NCBI GenBank assembly: GCA_027491035.1
Contig: JAIXWZ010000190.1
Span: 1 to 38,827, forward strand
Length of the DNA stretch: 38,827 nucleotides
Source of the DNA: Comamonadaceae bacterium
Lineage (GTDB): Bacteria; Pseudomonadota; Gammaproteobacteria; Burkholderiales; Burkholderiaceae_C
Direction: 5' to 3'
The notes beneath the pieces are model-generated. The model made no database searches, had not been told where the DNA came from, and saw only the letters and a list, made by a program, of their open reading frames with translations. The translations under genes were made by a program, and so were the position numbers. This document shows positions 17,750-25,335 of this stretch, in pieces. Positions within the stretch are counted from its first letter, which is position 1, and the number at the start of each line of letters is the position of its first letter.

Positions 17750-17856
17750 ATTATTTGTTATATAAAAAAGCGATCATTCAGATGCCCATAATTACTACTT
17801 ATTATTTAATCTATAAAATTTTGATTTCTCTTGCATTTGTGGACGTTCTTGGATGG

Positions 17857-17918
17857 CCCGTCATCGCCAGGAGCGGCCTTTAGCCGCGAGGAGCTTGCTG
17901 TCGCGGCAGGACGTGGCG
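17857..17918 (+). repeat. Palindromic repeat, direct copy A
   Basis: 62-bp unit that recurs at 18037-18098 with about 80% identity by eye. The central stem GCCGCGA/TCGCGGC encloses GGAGCTTGCTG. Confidence 0.7.
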
Positions 17919-17929
17919 GGCTGTTCCCT

Positions 17930-18012
17930 CGTCATTGCAAGGCGCGCAGCGCCGTGGCAATCCAGGTTGTTGTGCGGGGGGGCGATGGATTGCTTCGTTC
18001 CTCGCAATGACA
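17930..18012 (+). repeat. Palindromic repeat with inverted ends
   Basis: The ends are related inverted arms, GTCATTGCAAGG at the left and CCTCGCAATGAC at the right, with an internal CAATCC / GGATTG pair. It resembles the widespread CGTCATTGCGAGG-type intergenic repeats. No coding sequence. Confidence 0.7.
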
Positions 18013-18036
18013 GTCCGGGGGTTCAATGACAGTCCG

Positions 18037-18098
18037 CCCGTCATTGCGAGGCGTTGCCTTTCGCCACGAGGAGCTTGCTGTCGTGGCGGGGCGTGGCG
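18037..18098 (+). repeat. Palindromic repeat, direct copy B
   Basis: Second copy of the 17857 unit. The central stem reads GCCACGA/TCGTGGC, so a G:C pair of copy A has become A:T with pairing kept. It ends 42 bases before rsuA and may lie in its leader. Confidence 0.7.
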
Positions 18099-18140
18099 AT
18101 CGATTGGTTGAGTCGATGGCGCAGCGTCGACAATCGGGTG

Positions 18141-18857
18141 ATGCAGATCCAGCACTTGCTGTTTTCACAGGGTTTCGGAACGCGCCGCATCTGCGCCGGG
18201 CTGGTCGAGCAAGGCTTGGTAGAAGTCGAGGGGCAATGGGTGACCGACCCTGCGCACACCGTGGTGGCGCAGGGCTTGCGGTTTCGGGTTCAGGGTGTGC
18301 CCTGGCTCTACCAAGAGCGCGCTTACTTGATGCTCAACAAGCCGGCCGGCTACGAGTGCTCGCACCGGCCCGGCGCTTGGCCGAGCGTCTACACCCTGCT
18401 TGCGCCGCCGCTGCGCCAGCGCGGGGAGGGTGCCGTGCCGGGCGTGCAGGCTGTTGGCCGGCTCGACCAGGACACCACCGGTTTGCTGTTGCTCTCTGAC
18501 GACGGTCGCTTCATCCACCGGATGACCTCGCCACGCCACCATGTGCCCAAGGTCTACGAGCTTGAGCTGCGCGACCCGCCCACGCCGCAGCAGGTCAGCC
18601 GGCTGCTGGCGGGCGTGGCGATCGAGCGGGCCAGCGAGCCGGTGCGTGCGGCTGCGTGTTCCATCACAGGCGAGCGGGCCATGCAATTGACGCTGACCGA
18701 GGGCAAGTACCATCAGGTCAAGCGCATGCTGGCGGCGGTGGGCAACCCGGTTGAGCGTCTGCACCGCTCGCGCATTGGTGCGCTCGAGCTGCCTGGCGAT
18801 CTGGCGCCCGGCCAGTGGCGCTGGTTGCAGGCCGATGATCTGCAGGCCTTGGGATGA
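18141..18857 (+). CDS. RsuA/RluB-family rRNA pseudouridine synthase
   Basis: Isomerises a uridine in rRNA to pseudouridine. 238 residues from ATG 18141: an S4-like N-terminal segment (FSQGFGTRRICAGLVEQGLV), then the catalytic domain with GRLDQDTTGLLLLSDDG holding the catalytic Asp, and the GKYHQVKRML motif. Overall size fits RsuA (16S U516) better than the longer RluB or RluE types, but that choice is inference. An upstream in-frame ATG would translate the palindromic repeat and is rejected. Confidence 0.9.
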   Translation: MQIQHLLFSQGFGTRRICAGLVEQGLVEVEGQWVTDPAHTVVAQGLRFRVQGVPWLYQERAYLMLNKPAGYECSHRPGAWPSVYTLLAPPLRQRGEGAVPGVQAVGRLDQDTTGLLLLSDDGRFIHRMTSPRHHVPKVYELELRDPPTPQQVSRLLAGVAIERASEPVRAAACSITGERAMQLTLTEGKYHQVKRMLAAVGNPVERLHRSRIGALELPGDLAPGQWRWLQADDLQALG

Positions 18858-18940
18858 GGCCCGGCGCTGCCTAGCGCGCAGCCGCCGCAAGCACTCGCCC
18901 TGATGCAGCCTATGTTTTTTTCTTTGACGACAATCACGCC

Positions 18941-19954
18941 ATGTTGGAAGTGACCCGCAGATCCTGGCTGGCCCTGGCCGCTTTGCCCTTGAGTGGCGTG
19001 CAGGCGCAGACGGTGCCGCAAGCGCCCGCTGGAGGGCAGATCCAGAGCGCCTTGCCCATCTTTGTGCTCAATTCGCTCGATGGCAACGTCAGTGTGATCG
19101 ATCCCGTGAGCTGGAGCGAGGTGCGGCGCATCCCGACCGGCAAGGAGCCGCATCACCTCTACCTCACGCCCGATGAGAAGTCACTGATCGTGGCCAATGC
19201 GGCCTCGGATTCGCTGACCTTTATCGATCCGCGCACGGCGCAGGTGCAGCGCACCTTGCGCGACATCCTCGATCCCTACCACCTGCGGTTCTCGCCAGAC
19301 ATGAAGTGGTTTGTCACCGCTGCCAACCGGCTCGACCATGTCGATCTGTACCGTTGGGACGGGACGAACCCGACCTTGGCGCGCCGCATTCCCACGGGCA
19401 AAACCCCCAGCCACTTGTGGATCGACAGCCGCAGTACCACGGTGTACGTGACGATGCAAGACAGCGACGAGCTGGTGGCCATCGACCTGGGCACGCAGGC
19501 CATCAAGTGGCGCGTGAAAACGGGGGACATGCCCGCCGACGTCTACGGCCTGCCGGGCGACAAGCATCTGCTGGTGGCGCTGACCGGCAGCGATGCGGTC
19601 GAGGTTTTCGACGTGTCCGCGCCGGTGGCGGTGAAGATGGGACACATCCGCACCGCCGCCGGTGCCCATGCCTTTCGCGCGCTCGGTGACGGCCGGCATG
19701 TGCTGGTGAGCAACCGGGTGCACAACAGTGTCAGCGTGATCGATCTGCAGACCTTGCAGGTGGTGCGGCAATTTGCCGTGCCCTCCGGCCCTGACTGCTT
19801 GGAGGTGTCGCGCGATGGCAAAACGCTGTACGTGACCTCGCGCTGGGCTGCGAGGCTGTCGGTGGTCGATCTGGTCGCCGGCCGGCTTGTGCGGCAAGTG
19901 CGCGTGGGGCGCAGCCCCCATGGTGTCTGGACCCTGGACCATGCTGCGCGCTGA
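18941..19954 (+). CDS. Exported YVTN-type beta-propeller protein
   Basis: 337 residues. The N terminus TRRSWLALAALPLSG looks like a twin-arginine signal. About seven repeats of the form (V/F)xVIDxxxxxxVRxIxTGxxPHxLxxxPDxKxLxVxN follow, the YVTN/lactonase-like propeller fold. Such proteins are periplasmic binding or scaffold proteins and the ligand cannot be read from sequence. The next gene starts inside its last codons (overlap 19941-19954), so the two are translationally coupled. Confidence 0.82.
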   Translation: MLEVTRRSWLALAALPLSGVQAQTVPQAPAGGQIQSALPIFVLNSLDGNVSVIDPVSWSEVRRIPTGKEPHHLYLTPDEKSLIVANAASDSLTFIDPRTAQVQRTLRDILDPYHLRFSPDMKWFVTAANRLDHVDLYRWDGTNPTLARRIPTGKTPSHLWIDSRSTTVYVTMQDSDELVAIDLGTQAIKWRVKTGDMPADVYGLPGDKHLLVALTGSDAVEVFDVSAPVAVKMGHIRTAAGAHAFRALGDGRHVLVSNRVHNSVSVIDLQTLQVVRQFAVPSGPDCLEVSRDGKTLYVTSRWAARLSVVDLVAGRLVRQVRVGRSPHGVWTLDHAAR

Positions 19955-20798
19955 CCGCCTGCGCCGCATGGCCGAGCGCTTGATGGCGGCGCTGCTCCTG
20001 CTTGCGCCTTGGCCTGCAGCGGCCTCTTGCGCAGCGCCGCAGGAGACGGTGTACCTGACGTTCGATACCGGCCACATGGGGGTGGCGCCGTTGATCGCTG
20101 AGGTCCTGCGCAAGCACGCCGTGCCCGTCACGTTTTTTGGCGCCCATGAGCGCACCCAAAGCGGGGACGGCAGCTTGGGCGATGCCTGGGCCCCTTGGTG
20201 GCGCGATCGGGCCGGCGAGGGCCATGCCTTCGCTTCGCACACCCATGACCATGCTTACTGGCTGGCCGACCTGCCCTCGCGCGAGGGCCAGCCGCACTTT
20301 CGCATTCGACCCTCGGCCGGCCCTCTGGCAGGCCAGACGCTGCAGTGGAGCGCTGCACAGTACTGTCAGGAGCTCGACCGTGCCAGCCGGCGCCTGCAGC
20401 AAATCACCGGCCAAGTGCCTCTGCCGCTGTTTCGCGCCCCCGGTGGCAAGACCTCGGCGGCACTCGTGCAGGCCGCGCGTGCTTGCGGCTACCTGCATGT
20501 GGGCTGGGCGGCGGCCGGTTTTTTGGGCGACGAGCTGCCCAGCGATCGTTATCCCAATCAGCGCCTGCTGGAGCAGGCGCTGCGCAACATCCGCGGCGGC
20601 GACGTGCTGGTGGCGCATCTGGGCATTTGGTCGCGGCAGGACCCTTGGGCACCGGCGGTGCTCGAGCCGCTCATTGTTGGACTCAAGCGCCGCGGCCTGT
20701 GCTTTGCCACCTTGCGCGAGCACCCCCAGATGCGCCAGTGGATCGATGCTGAGGGCGGGGCGCTGCTGCACAAGCGGCTGCAGGGGGCGCGGTCATGA
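19941..20798 (+). CDS. Polysaccharide deacetylase-family protein (NodB homology, variant motif)
   Basis: 285 residues from ATG 19941 (M10 at 19968 is also possible), with a signal sequence (MAALLLLAPWPAAASC). NodB motif 1 is TFDTG (40-44): the catalytic Asp42 is kept but the usual second, metal-binding Asp is Thr43. Motif 2 HTHDH (100-104) and motif 3 RAPGG (165-169) are intact. Family members remove N-acetyl groups from peptidoglycan or exopolysaccharide, and variants in motif 1 are known (PdaA type). It overlaps the propeller gene and, by ATGA, the hydroxylase gene. Confidence 0.85.
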   Translation: MLRADRLRRMAERLMAALLLLAPWPAAASCAAPQETVYLTFDTGHMGVAPLIAEVLRKHAVPVTFFGAHERTQSGDGSLGDAWAPWWRDRAGEGHAFASHTHDHAYWLADLPSREGQPHFRIRPSAGPLAGQTLQWSAAQYCQELDRASRRLQQITGQVPLPLFRAPGGKTSAALVQAARACGYLHVGWAAAGFLGDELPSDRYPNQRLLEQALRNIRGGDVLVAHLGIWSRQDPWAPAVLEPLIVGLKRRGLCFATLREHPQMRQWIDAEGGALLHKRLQGARS

Positions 20799-21733
20799 TC
20801 GAGACGGTCTGGCAGGCGGGCGCGCAGGCTTTTGCCAGCGCCCAGCAGCTGCTGTTTGAGCCGCTGGTGCCGCTGCTGCATGCGATTGGCCTGGGGTATG
20901 TGCTCGAGGACGCCTACGCCGCCTGCGGCTGGTTCTTGCTGGGCCTGATGCAGGTGGCGGTGATGCTGCTGGTGCTGCTGCCGCTTGAGCGCTTGCGCCC
21001 ACTGGAGCCGATCACCGATCGGGCTGCGGTGCGCACGGACATCGTCTACACCCTGATCCACCGGCTGGGCCTGTTTCGCCTGGCCCTGTTTTTCGCGCTC
21101 GATCCGCTCTTCAACAGCCTGTTTGGCCATCTGCGCGCCCAGGGCATGCCGACCTGGCACTTGGACCAGCTTTGGCCCGGCGTGAGCGATCTGGCGCTGG
21201 TGAGCTTTCTGATCTATCTGGTGGTCTTCGATTTCCTGGCGTACTGGATACACCGGGGCCAGCACCGCTGGTCCTGGTGGTGGCAGTTGCATGCGCTTCA
21301 CCACTCGCAGCGCCAGCTCACCCTGTGGAGCGACAACCGCAACCATTTGCTTGACGATGTGCTGCTGGACTGCCTCTTGGTGGTGGCGGCCCAGCTCATC
21401 GGCATGGCCCCAGAGCAGTTCATGGTGCTCGTTGCCCTGACGCAGCTTAGCGAGAGCCTGCAGCATGCCAACGTGCGCATGCCCTGTGCTCCCCTGATCG
21501 AGCGCCTGTGGATCACGCCGCGCTTTCACCGCGTCCACCACGGCATCGAGTCGGGCGAGCACAATTACGGCGTGCTGCTGCCGTGGTGGGACATGCTCTT
21601 TGGCACCGCGCGCTTTGACCTGAGCGCCGGCCCCACGGGCCTGATGGACCAGATCACGGCCCGCCGCGATTACGGCTGCGGCCTGTGGGCTCAGCAATGG
21701 CTGGGGCTCAAGCGGCTTTTGCGAAGGGCATGA
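20795..21733 (+). CDS. Sterol desaturase / fatty acid hydroxylase-family membrane enzyme
   Basis: 312 residues. Hydrophobic segments at about 40-65, 85-110, 125-150 and 190-215 place it in the inner membrane. Di-iron His clusters are visible: HRGQH, HALHH, and HRVHHG with a later HNYG. The family uses O2 to hydroxylate or desaturate lipid chains or sterol-like lipids. The substrate here is unknown. The start overlaps the deacetylase stop (ATGA) and its stop overlaps the next start (ATGA), so four consecutive genes are chained. Confidence 0.87.
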   Translation: MIETVWQAGAQAFASAQQLLFEPLVPLLHAIGLGYVLEDAYAACGWFLLGLMQVAVMLLVLLPLERLRPLEPITDRAAVRTDIVYTLIHRLGLFRLALFFALDPLFNSLFGHLRAQGMPTWHLDQLWPGVSDLALVSFLIYLVVFDFLAYWIHRGQHRWSWWWQLHALHHSQRQLTLWSDNRNHLLDDVLLDCLLVVAAQLIGMAPEQFMVLVALTQLSESLQHANVRMPCAPLIERLWITPRFHRVHHGIESGEHNYGVLLPWWDMLFGTARFDLSAGPTGLMDQITARRDYGCGLWAQQWLGLKRLLRRA

Positions 21734-22638
21734 GGACGATGGGCGCGGTCATTGATGCATTCTGGCGCGCGGCGGCCTACTGCCTGCACCCGCGGGTGAT
21801 CGCGCTGTCTTTTTTGCCCCTGCTCATCACCATCGCCGCCGCGCTCGGGCTGGGCTACTTTTTCTGGGACGAGGCGGTCGACGGGCTGCGCCAGCAGCTC
21901 GAAACCTGGGCCTGGGTCCACCTTCTCTACAGCGGCTTGCAGACCATCGGGCTAGGCGGCCTGCGCTCGGTGATGGCGCCTGCCATGCTGCTGTTCTTGT
22001 GCATCCCCTTCATCATCATGGCCTGCTTGTTGATGGTGGCCTTTTTCATGACCCCTGCCATGGTCTCGCTGGTGGGCGAGCGGCGCTTTGCGCAGCTCGA
22101 GCGCAAGAAGGGCGCTTCTCTGGTGGCCAGCATCCTGTGGTCCCTGGGCTCAACCTTGGCCGCCTGTGTGGCCCTGGTGCTGTCGCTGCCGCTTTGGCTC
22201 GTGCCGCCGCTGGTGCTCATCTTGCCGCCCCTGATTTGGGGCTGGCTGAGCTACCGGGTGATGGCTTTTGACTGCCTGGCCGACCATGCCAGCGCGCAGG
22301 AGCGTCAGCTCATCTTGCACGAACGTCGCGTGCCCCTGTTGTTCATGGGCCTGTTCACCGGCTACCTTGGCGCCTTGCCCAGCGTGCTGTGGGCCTCGGG
22401 TGCGATGTTCATTGCCATGGCGCCGGTGCTCTTGCCCCTGGCCATCTGGATCTACACCCTGATCTTCGCTTTTTCCTCGCTGTGGTTTTCGCATTACTGC
22501 CTGGCCGTGCTTGAGCAGTCGCGCGTCGCCGCCGCCCAGGCCGCTGCCCGGCCGGCTTTTGAGATCGGCTCGCAGCTCGAGCCTGCAACTGGGAGGGGGG
22601 GCGATGAGGTCGGGCCAGCGCCGCAGGCGCCCCAGTGA
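21730..22638 (+). CDS. EI24-domain (CysZ-like) membrane protein
   Basis: 302 residues from ATG 21730, which overlaps the previous stop. At least five hydrophobic segments (about 22-42, 85-118, 145-185, 210-260) fit the EI24/CysZ family of inner-membrane proteins. CysZ imports sulfate, but many relatives have no known role. The C-terminal 40 residues are Ala-, Gly- and Pro-rich and probably disordered. Confidence 0.75.
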   Translation: MRTMGAVIDAFWRAAAYCLHPRVIALSFLPLLITIAAALGLGYFFWDEAVDGLRQQLETWAWVHLLYSGLQTIGLGGLRSVMAPAMLLFLCIPFIIMACLLMVAFFMTPAMVSLVGERRFAQLERKKGASLVASILWSLGSTLAACVALVLSLPLWLVPPLVLILPPLIWGWLSYRVMAFDCLADHASAQERQLILHERRVPLLFMGLFTGYLGALPSVLWASGAMFIAMAPVLLPLAIWIYTLIFAFSSLWFSHYCLAVLEQSRVAAAQAAARPAFEIGSQLEPATGRGGDEVGPAPQAPQ

Positions 22639-22696
22639 TATCGTCGCTCACCCGAGCCCTCGAGGCGCCGCCGTTTGACCCGCTCCGCACCCCACC

Positions 22697-23521
22697 ATGT
22701 CCCCCACCTTCACCCTCCTCATCCTCGGCGACGAAATCCTCTCGGGCAAGCGTGCCGACAAGCACATGGCCCGGGCCATCGAGATCCTCGCCGCGCGCGG
22801 TTTGTCTTTGGCCCAAGTGCAATATGCGGGCGACGATCCGGTGCGCATCACCGCCTTGCTCAGCGGCGCCTTTGCGGCGGCGCGCGAGCGCGGTGAGGTC
22901 ATGTTTTCTTGTGGCGGCATTGGCGCCACGCCGGACGATCACACGCGCCAGTGCGCGGCGCGAGCCCTGGGGGTGGAGTTGGCCCTGCACCCGCAGGCCA
23001 AGGCCCTGATCGTTGAGCGCATGCACGACATGGCGCGCGAGCAGGGCGTGGTCGCCGACCCCGATCGCCCCGAGAACCTGCACCGCCTCAACATGGGCAT
23101 GTTCCCGGCCGGCTGCGACATCGTCCCCAACCCGTACAACAAGATCCCAGGCTTTAGCTGCTGGGCCGGCTCCGGGGCAGTGCATTTCCTGCCGGGCTTT
23201 CCGGTCATGGCCTGGCCGATGATGGAGTGGGTGCTCGATACCCACTACCGCGAGCACCACCGTCAGCACAGCCAGGTCGAGAAGTCGGTCATTGTCCTGG
23301 AGGGCATGGAGGGCGTGCTCACCCCCTTGATGCAGGCCATCGAGGCGGACCACCCTGAGGTCAAGGTTTTCAGCCTGCCCAGCGTGGACCATCCGCAGTA
23401 CGGACGCCACATCGAATTGGGCGTCAAAGGGCCGGCTGAGGCGGTCGATCGGGCTTATCCTGACTTGCTGGCTGGCCTCAAGCCTTTTGGCTTGAAGTTG
23501 GGCCCTGAGTTGGTGCGATAG
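22697..23521 (+). CDS. CinA-N/MoaB-like molybdopterin-binding-domain protein
   Basis: 274 residues. The N-terminal domain has LGDEILSG and the GGIGATPDDHT loop, the signature of the MoaB/Mog/CinA-N fold. It lacks the C-terminal nicotinamide-nucleotide amidase domain of full CinA, so it is the short stand-alone type often annotated 'competence/damage-inducible protein A'. True activity unknown. The cox accessory genes downstream relate to a molybdoenzyme, but I see no direct link. Confidence 0.85.
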   Translation: MSPTFTLLILGDEILSGKRADKHMARAIEILAARGLSLAQVQYAGDDPVRITALLSGAFAAARERGEVMFSCGGIGATPDDHTRQCAARALGVELALHPQAKALIVERMHDMAREQGVVADPDRPENLHRLNMGMFPAGCDIVPNPYNKIPGFSCWAGSGAVHFLPGFPVMAWPMMEWVLDTHYREHHRQHSQVEKSVIVLEGMEGVLTPLMQAIEADHPEVKVFSLPSVDHPQYGRHIELGVKGPAEAVDRAYPDLLAGLKPFGLKLGPELVR

Positions 23522-23523
23522 AT

Positions 23524-23571
23524 TGCACTGTATTGGTGCATTAGATTTGTGAATTGCGCCGTTTAGGTGCG
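23524..23571 (+). promoter_or_regulatory. Two NtrC-type binding sites upstream of glnA
   Basis: Site 1 is TGCACTGTATTGGTGCA (23524-23540), a near-perfect match to the NtrC dyad TGCAC-N7-GTGCA. Site 2 is TGCGCCGTTTAGGTGCG (23555-23571), weaker. The centres are 31 bp apart, about three helical turns, so both lie on one face of the DNA, suited to cooperative binding of NtrC dimers. They sit about 106-153 bp upstream of the -24 element. Confidence 0.8.
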
Positions 23572-23676
23572 TGCGGCGGATGTTATGGGTCGGTCCTTTG
23601 TGACTGGGGTGCCTCAAGGGTGTCCGGGTCAAGGCACAATGCTGGGTTTCGCGGGGTCCTGGCCGTTGGCCGCTTT

Positions 23677-23692
23677 TGGCACAGAAACTGCA
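23677..23692 (+). promoter_or_regulatory. glnAp: Sigma-54 (-24/-12) promoter of glnA
   Basis: TGGCACAGAAACTGCA matches TGGCAC-N5-TTGCA at all key positions, with GG and GC in the correct spacing. The predicted start is near 23704, 45 bases before the glnA ATG. Together with the NtrC sites this makes nitrogen-starvation control highly likely. Confidence 0.85.
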
Positions 23693-23748
23693 TCGGGTCC
23701 CCTCCAGAAACTTTCTCAACCCCACCCATCCAGTACAGGAGAGCATTG

Positions 23749-25164
23749 ATGGCCAAGACCGTCGCAGACGTGATGAACATGGTGAAAGAGAACGACGTCA
23801 AGTTCGTCGACTTTCGCTTCACCGATACCCGTGGCAAGGAGCAGCACGTCACGGTGCCCGTGTCCGCTTTCAGCGAAGACAAGTTCACCTCGGGCCACGC
23901 CTTTGACGGCTCGTCGATCGCCGGCTGGAAAGGCATCGAAGCGTCGGACATGCAACTCATGCCCGATGCCAACACCGCCAACATCGACCCCTTCTTTGAA
24001 GAGACCACCTTGTTCCTGCAGTGCGATGTGGTCGAGCCCAGCGACGGCAAGGCCTACGACCGCGATCCGCGCTCGATTGCCAAGCGTGCAGAGGCCTACC
24101 TCAAGGCTTCGGGCATTGGTGACACCGCCTATTTTGGCCCCGAGCCCGAGTTCTTTATTTTTGACGGCGTGCGCTGGAGCAACGAGCCGGGCAATGTGAT
24201 GTTTGCCATCGACGAGTACGAGGCGCCCTGGAACAGCGGCAAGCAGCTCGAAGGCGGCAACCGCGGCCACCGTCCCACGGTCAAGGGCGGTTACTTCCCC
24301 GTGCCTCCGGTCGACAGCACCCAAGACATGCGCGCCGAGATGTCGCTCATTCTCGAGTCGCTGGGCATTCCGGTCGAAGTGTTCCACCACGAAGTCGCCG
24401 GCGCCGGCCAAAACGAGATCGGCACCAAGTTCAGCACGCTGGTCGAGCGCGCCGACTGGACGCAGGTGCTCAAGTATGTGGTCTGGAACGTGGCCAATGC
24501 CTACGGCAAGACGGCCACCTTCATGCCCAAGCCCTACGCCGGTGACAACGGCTCGGGCATGCACGTGCACCAGTCGATCTGGAAAGACGGCAAGAACCTG
24601 TTCGCGGGTGACGGCTACGCTGGCCTGAGCGACTTTGCGCTGTACTACATCGGCGGCATCATCAAGCATGCCCGTGCGCTCAACGCCATCACCAACCCCG
24701 GCACCAACAGCTACAAGCGTCTGGTGCCCGGCTTTGAGGCACCGGTCAAGCTGGCCTACAGCTCGCGCAACCGCTCGGCCTCGATCCGCATCCCGTTCGT
24801 GGCCAACCCCAAGGGCCGCCGTATCGAGGCGCGCTTCCCCGATCCTTCGGCCAACCCCTATCTGTGCTTCTCGGCGCTGATGATGGCCGGTCTCGATGGT
24901 GTCGAGAACAAGATCCATCCGGGCGAGGCCGCCACCAAAGACCTCTACCACCTGCCGCCGGAAGAGGACAAGCTGGTGCCCACCGTGTGCCACAGCCTCG
25001 ATCAGGCGCTCGACTACCTCGACAAAGACCGCTCCTTCCTGACCAAGGGTGGCGTGTTCACCGACTCCATGCTCGATGCCTACATCGAGCTCAAGATGGG
25101 CGAGGTCACGCGCTTTCGCATGGCACCGCACCCGGTCGAGTACGACATGTATTACTCGCTCTGA
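23749..25164 (+). CDS. glnA: Glutamine synthetase type I
   Basis: Dodecameric enzyme joining ammonia to glutamate with ATP, the main route of ammonium assimilation. 471 residues, the usual GSI-beta length. Visible motifs include [12 protein letters not shown], the ATP-binding [21 protein letters not shown] and the adenylylation loop [10 protein letters not shown] (Tyr about 400), so GlnE-type adenylylation is likely. Start ATG 23749 with AGGAGAG at 23737-23743. It is followed by a strong terminator, so glnL and glnG downstream depend on read-through or their own promoter. Confidence 0.98.
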   Translation: MAKTVADVMNMVKENDVKFVDFRFTDTRGKEQHVTVPVSAFSEDKFTSGHAFDGSSIAGWKGIEASDMQLMPDANTANIDPFFEETTLFLQCDVVEPSDGKAYDRDPRSIAKRAEAYLKASGIGDTAYFGPEPEFFIFDGVRWSNEPGNVMFAIDEYEAPWNSGKQLEGGNRGHRPTVKGGYFPVPPVDSTQDMRAEMSLILESLGIPVEVFHHEVAGAGQNEIGTKFSTLVERADWTQVLKYVVWNVANAYGKTATFMPKPYAGDNGSGMHVHQSIWKDGKNLFAGDGYAGLSDFALYYIGGIIKHARALNAITNPGTNSYKRLVPGFEAPVKLAYSSRNRSASIRIPFVANPKGRRIEARFPDPSANPYLCFSALMMAGLDGVENKIHPGEAATKDLYHLPPEEDKLVPTVCHSLDQALDYLDKDRSFLTKGGVFTDSMLDAYIELKMGEVTRFRMAPHPVEYDMYYSL

Positions 25165-25187
25165 TGCGCCGGCCTTCGGGCTGCGAG

Positions 25188-25216
25188 AAAAAGACGGCTG
25201 CGGCCGTCTTTTTTTT
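25188..25216 (+). terminator. Rho-independent terminator of glnA
   Basis: GACGGC/GCCGTC (25193-25198/25203-25208), loop TGCG, with five A before and eight T after. The A-run opposite the T-run makes it potentially bidirectional. Confidence 0.85.
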
Positions 25217-25252
25217 GCGCTGCGCGCAGCACGATGGTTGTGCAAGCGCTGC

Positions 25253-25278
25253 ATCGCCGCGGGGGCGCGGCTCCCACA
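25253..25278 (-). repeat. REP-like GGAGC hairpin element (single arm)
   Basis: On the minus strand this reads TGTGGGAGCCGCGCC...GCGGCGAT, the same family as the elements at 28011 and 31400. It lies between the glnA terminator and glnL. Confidence 0.6.
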
Positions 25279-25335
25279 GGCTAGCGCCCAGGCCGAGCCC
25301 TGTGCCCTTACCTTGATTGGGTCAAAATAGGCAGC

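Noticed and set aside
17857-18098. CRISPR array
   Set aside because: The repeats are long, palindromic, few and unequally spaced, with no cas genes. They are intergenic palindromic elements.
18054-18140. Longer N terminus for the pseudouridine synthase
   Set aside because: The extra 29 codons would translate the palindromic repeat. ATG 18141 gives the conserved family start.
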